This document shows, one piece after another, positions 62,800-64,000 of a stretch of DNA of 64,000 nucleotides. A model generated the notes under the pieces. It saw nothing but the letters and a program-made list of their open reading frames with translations. It was not told the origin of the DNA and searched no databases. Both the position numbers and the translations under genes were made by a program. Origin of the DNA: Erythroxylum novogranatense (taxonomy: Eukaryota > Streptophyta > Magnoliopsida > Malpighiales > Erythroxylaceae); assembly GCA_029891385.1 (NCBI GenBank), contig CM057231.1:23343300-23407299 (forward strand). The letters run 5' to 3'. Positions within the stretch are counted from its first letter, which is position 1. Every line of letters starts with the position of its first letter.

Positions 62800-64000
62800 A
62801 TGGCGGAATCACATGTATACATCGCAGAAGGAGCCTCAGTCACTAGACCTCCAGCATTCAACGGAGAAGATTATCATTACTGGAAAGATAGGATGCGGCT
62901 ATTCATAGAATCTACTCATGTTGACCTTTGGGACGTGATAGAGAATGGACCTTATACACCAGTAGATGAAGATGGGAATACTATTCCACGAATCAGATGG
63001 ACGGCTGACCAAAAGGCGAGGATACAGCTGAACTCAAAGGAGAAGTTCTTCTTGACCTGTGCCCTAAGCAGGAGCGAGTATGATAAAGTCCACGGATGCG
63101 ACACTGCGAAGGAGATGTGGGACGCATTGTCCATTACTCACGAAGGGACAAGCCAAGTTAAAGAATCCAAGATAAGCATTCTTGTGCACCAGTACTAGCT
63201 TTTCAGGATGAAAGATGAAGAATCTATTGATCAAATGTTTGGAAGATTTCAAATAATTATCAATGGATTGAAAGCTCTTGGAAGAACGTACAACAATCAA
63301 GACCATGTTCAAAAGATCTTGAGAAGTCTTTCGAAGAGGTGGAGACTTAAAGTTACTGCGGTGTAAGAAGCCAAAGATTTGAGCGTGTTAAAGCTTGATG
63401 AGTTGCTTGGATCCTTGAAGATTCATGAAGTTGAACTCGATGCTAAAGACAAACCCAAACAGGACAAGACGATAGCGCTGAAGGCCGGACAAAAGAATCA
63501 AAAGACTTAAAGAAGGAGGAAGTCATCAAAATCGTTAAAGATTGAAGAATCAAAGAATGAAGACTTCAGCCAATCAGAACAAGAGTCAAGTGATGAAGAT
63601 GATGAATTATCTTTCATTTCTAGAAAGATAAGACGCATGTGGAAGAAGAAGTCCAAAGGAGATCAAACTTTCAAGAAGAGTGGCAAAGATGAAACTAAAC
63701 CAGAGAAGTCATCTGTCATTTTCTACGAGTGCAATCAGCCTGGACACTACAAGTCCGAATGTCCTACTCTAAAGAAAAAACCAAAGAAGAGTAGAGAAGG
63801 CAAAAAAAATATGATGGCAACGTGGGAGGACCTAGATTCATCAGAATCAGATACAGGTTCTGAGTCATCTGAACATGCAAACATCTGTCTGGTAGTCGAG
63901 GAAGATAATGATGAGGAGGTAAAATCTGATTACGATAACTTGCTTGATGCCTACTCAGAGTTGTTAGAAGATTCTCATGCTATTCTGAAACAGCACAAAC
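62800..64000 (+). pseudogene. copia-2 gag, runs off the window
   Basis: Begins MAESHVYIAEGASVTRPPAF NGEDYHYWKDRMRLFIEST, the start of a Ty1/copia gag. Retained core words include SKEKFFLTCALSRSEYDKVH and DQMFGRF, then an acidic stretch, a knuckle and an acidic linker reaching the end. Three in-frame stops (about 63196, 63364 and 63508) break it. The zinc knuckle reads FYECNQPGHYKSEC, with the first cysteine replaced by Phe (TTC for TGC). Otherwise it stays in one frame, so it is younger than copia-1's gag. The remaining pol and 3' LTR lie outside the window. Confidence 0.92.

Overview
The window is nuclear DNA of a flowering plant, most likely a eudicot. It is AT-rich and made almost entirely of nested transposable elements. 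All recognisable host genes are intron-containing plant genes (plastid sugar symporter, NOP56, U-box E3 ligase, RPN11, a CYP87-type P450), and all are broken fragments. No intact host gene, rRNA, functional tRNA or CRISPR array was found. The species cannot be named from the sequence; the setting looks pericentromeric or heterochromatic.

Layout. (1) 420-12267 is a CACTA (En/Spm) transposon with CACTACAAGAAA ends and a 3-bp AAT target-site duplication. It carries pieces of a sugar-symporter gene and of NOP56. It was later hit by a minus-strand LTR element (1529-9866, duplication ATTGA) with ~3.9-kb LTRs and only ~0.6 kb of internal sequence. (2) 12271-14564 has no recognised gene. (3) 14568-27900 is a second, 13.3-kb CACTA element (duplication CCT). 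It carries fragments of a U-box E3 ligase, the proteasome deubiquitinase RPN11 and a CYP87-like P450, beside a DUF4216-like relic of a CACTA ORF, all on the minus strand, plus large ATT/GTT microsatellites. (4) 30154-43753 is a decayed Ty3/gypsy chromovirus-like element (duplication TGGAG), whose reverse transcriptase is split by a solo LTR (34611-37762, duplication TGTTT). (5) 44605-47990 is a collapsed minus-strand Ty1/copia element, with a 723-bp foldback element containing tRNA-promoter-like boxes in one LTR. (6) From 47996 to the end is a stack of elements. Copia-1 (47996-) is interrupted in gag by a gypsy-type element (49939-59868, duplication TGAAT/TCAAT), whose primer-binding region is split by a 5.4-kb LTR (53394-58767, duplication TATGG). 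Copia-1 is interrupted again at 60605 by another LTR, which is interrupted at 61687 by copia-2, whose gag runs off the window.

The coding pieces do not form a working pathway. The most interesting material is the two neighbouring gene-capturing CACTA elements. One has symporter exons that still join perfectly in frame across a captured NOP56 fragment and an 8.3-kb retrotransposon. The other combines two ubiquitin-proteasome gene fragments, with the RPN11 piece altered at a catalytic JAMM position. Also notable are an array of bZIP-type TGACGTCA palindromes in an LTR and an insertion whose empty site can be read in a sister LTR. All boundaries and identities come from reading the sequence by eye; no database search was run.
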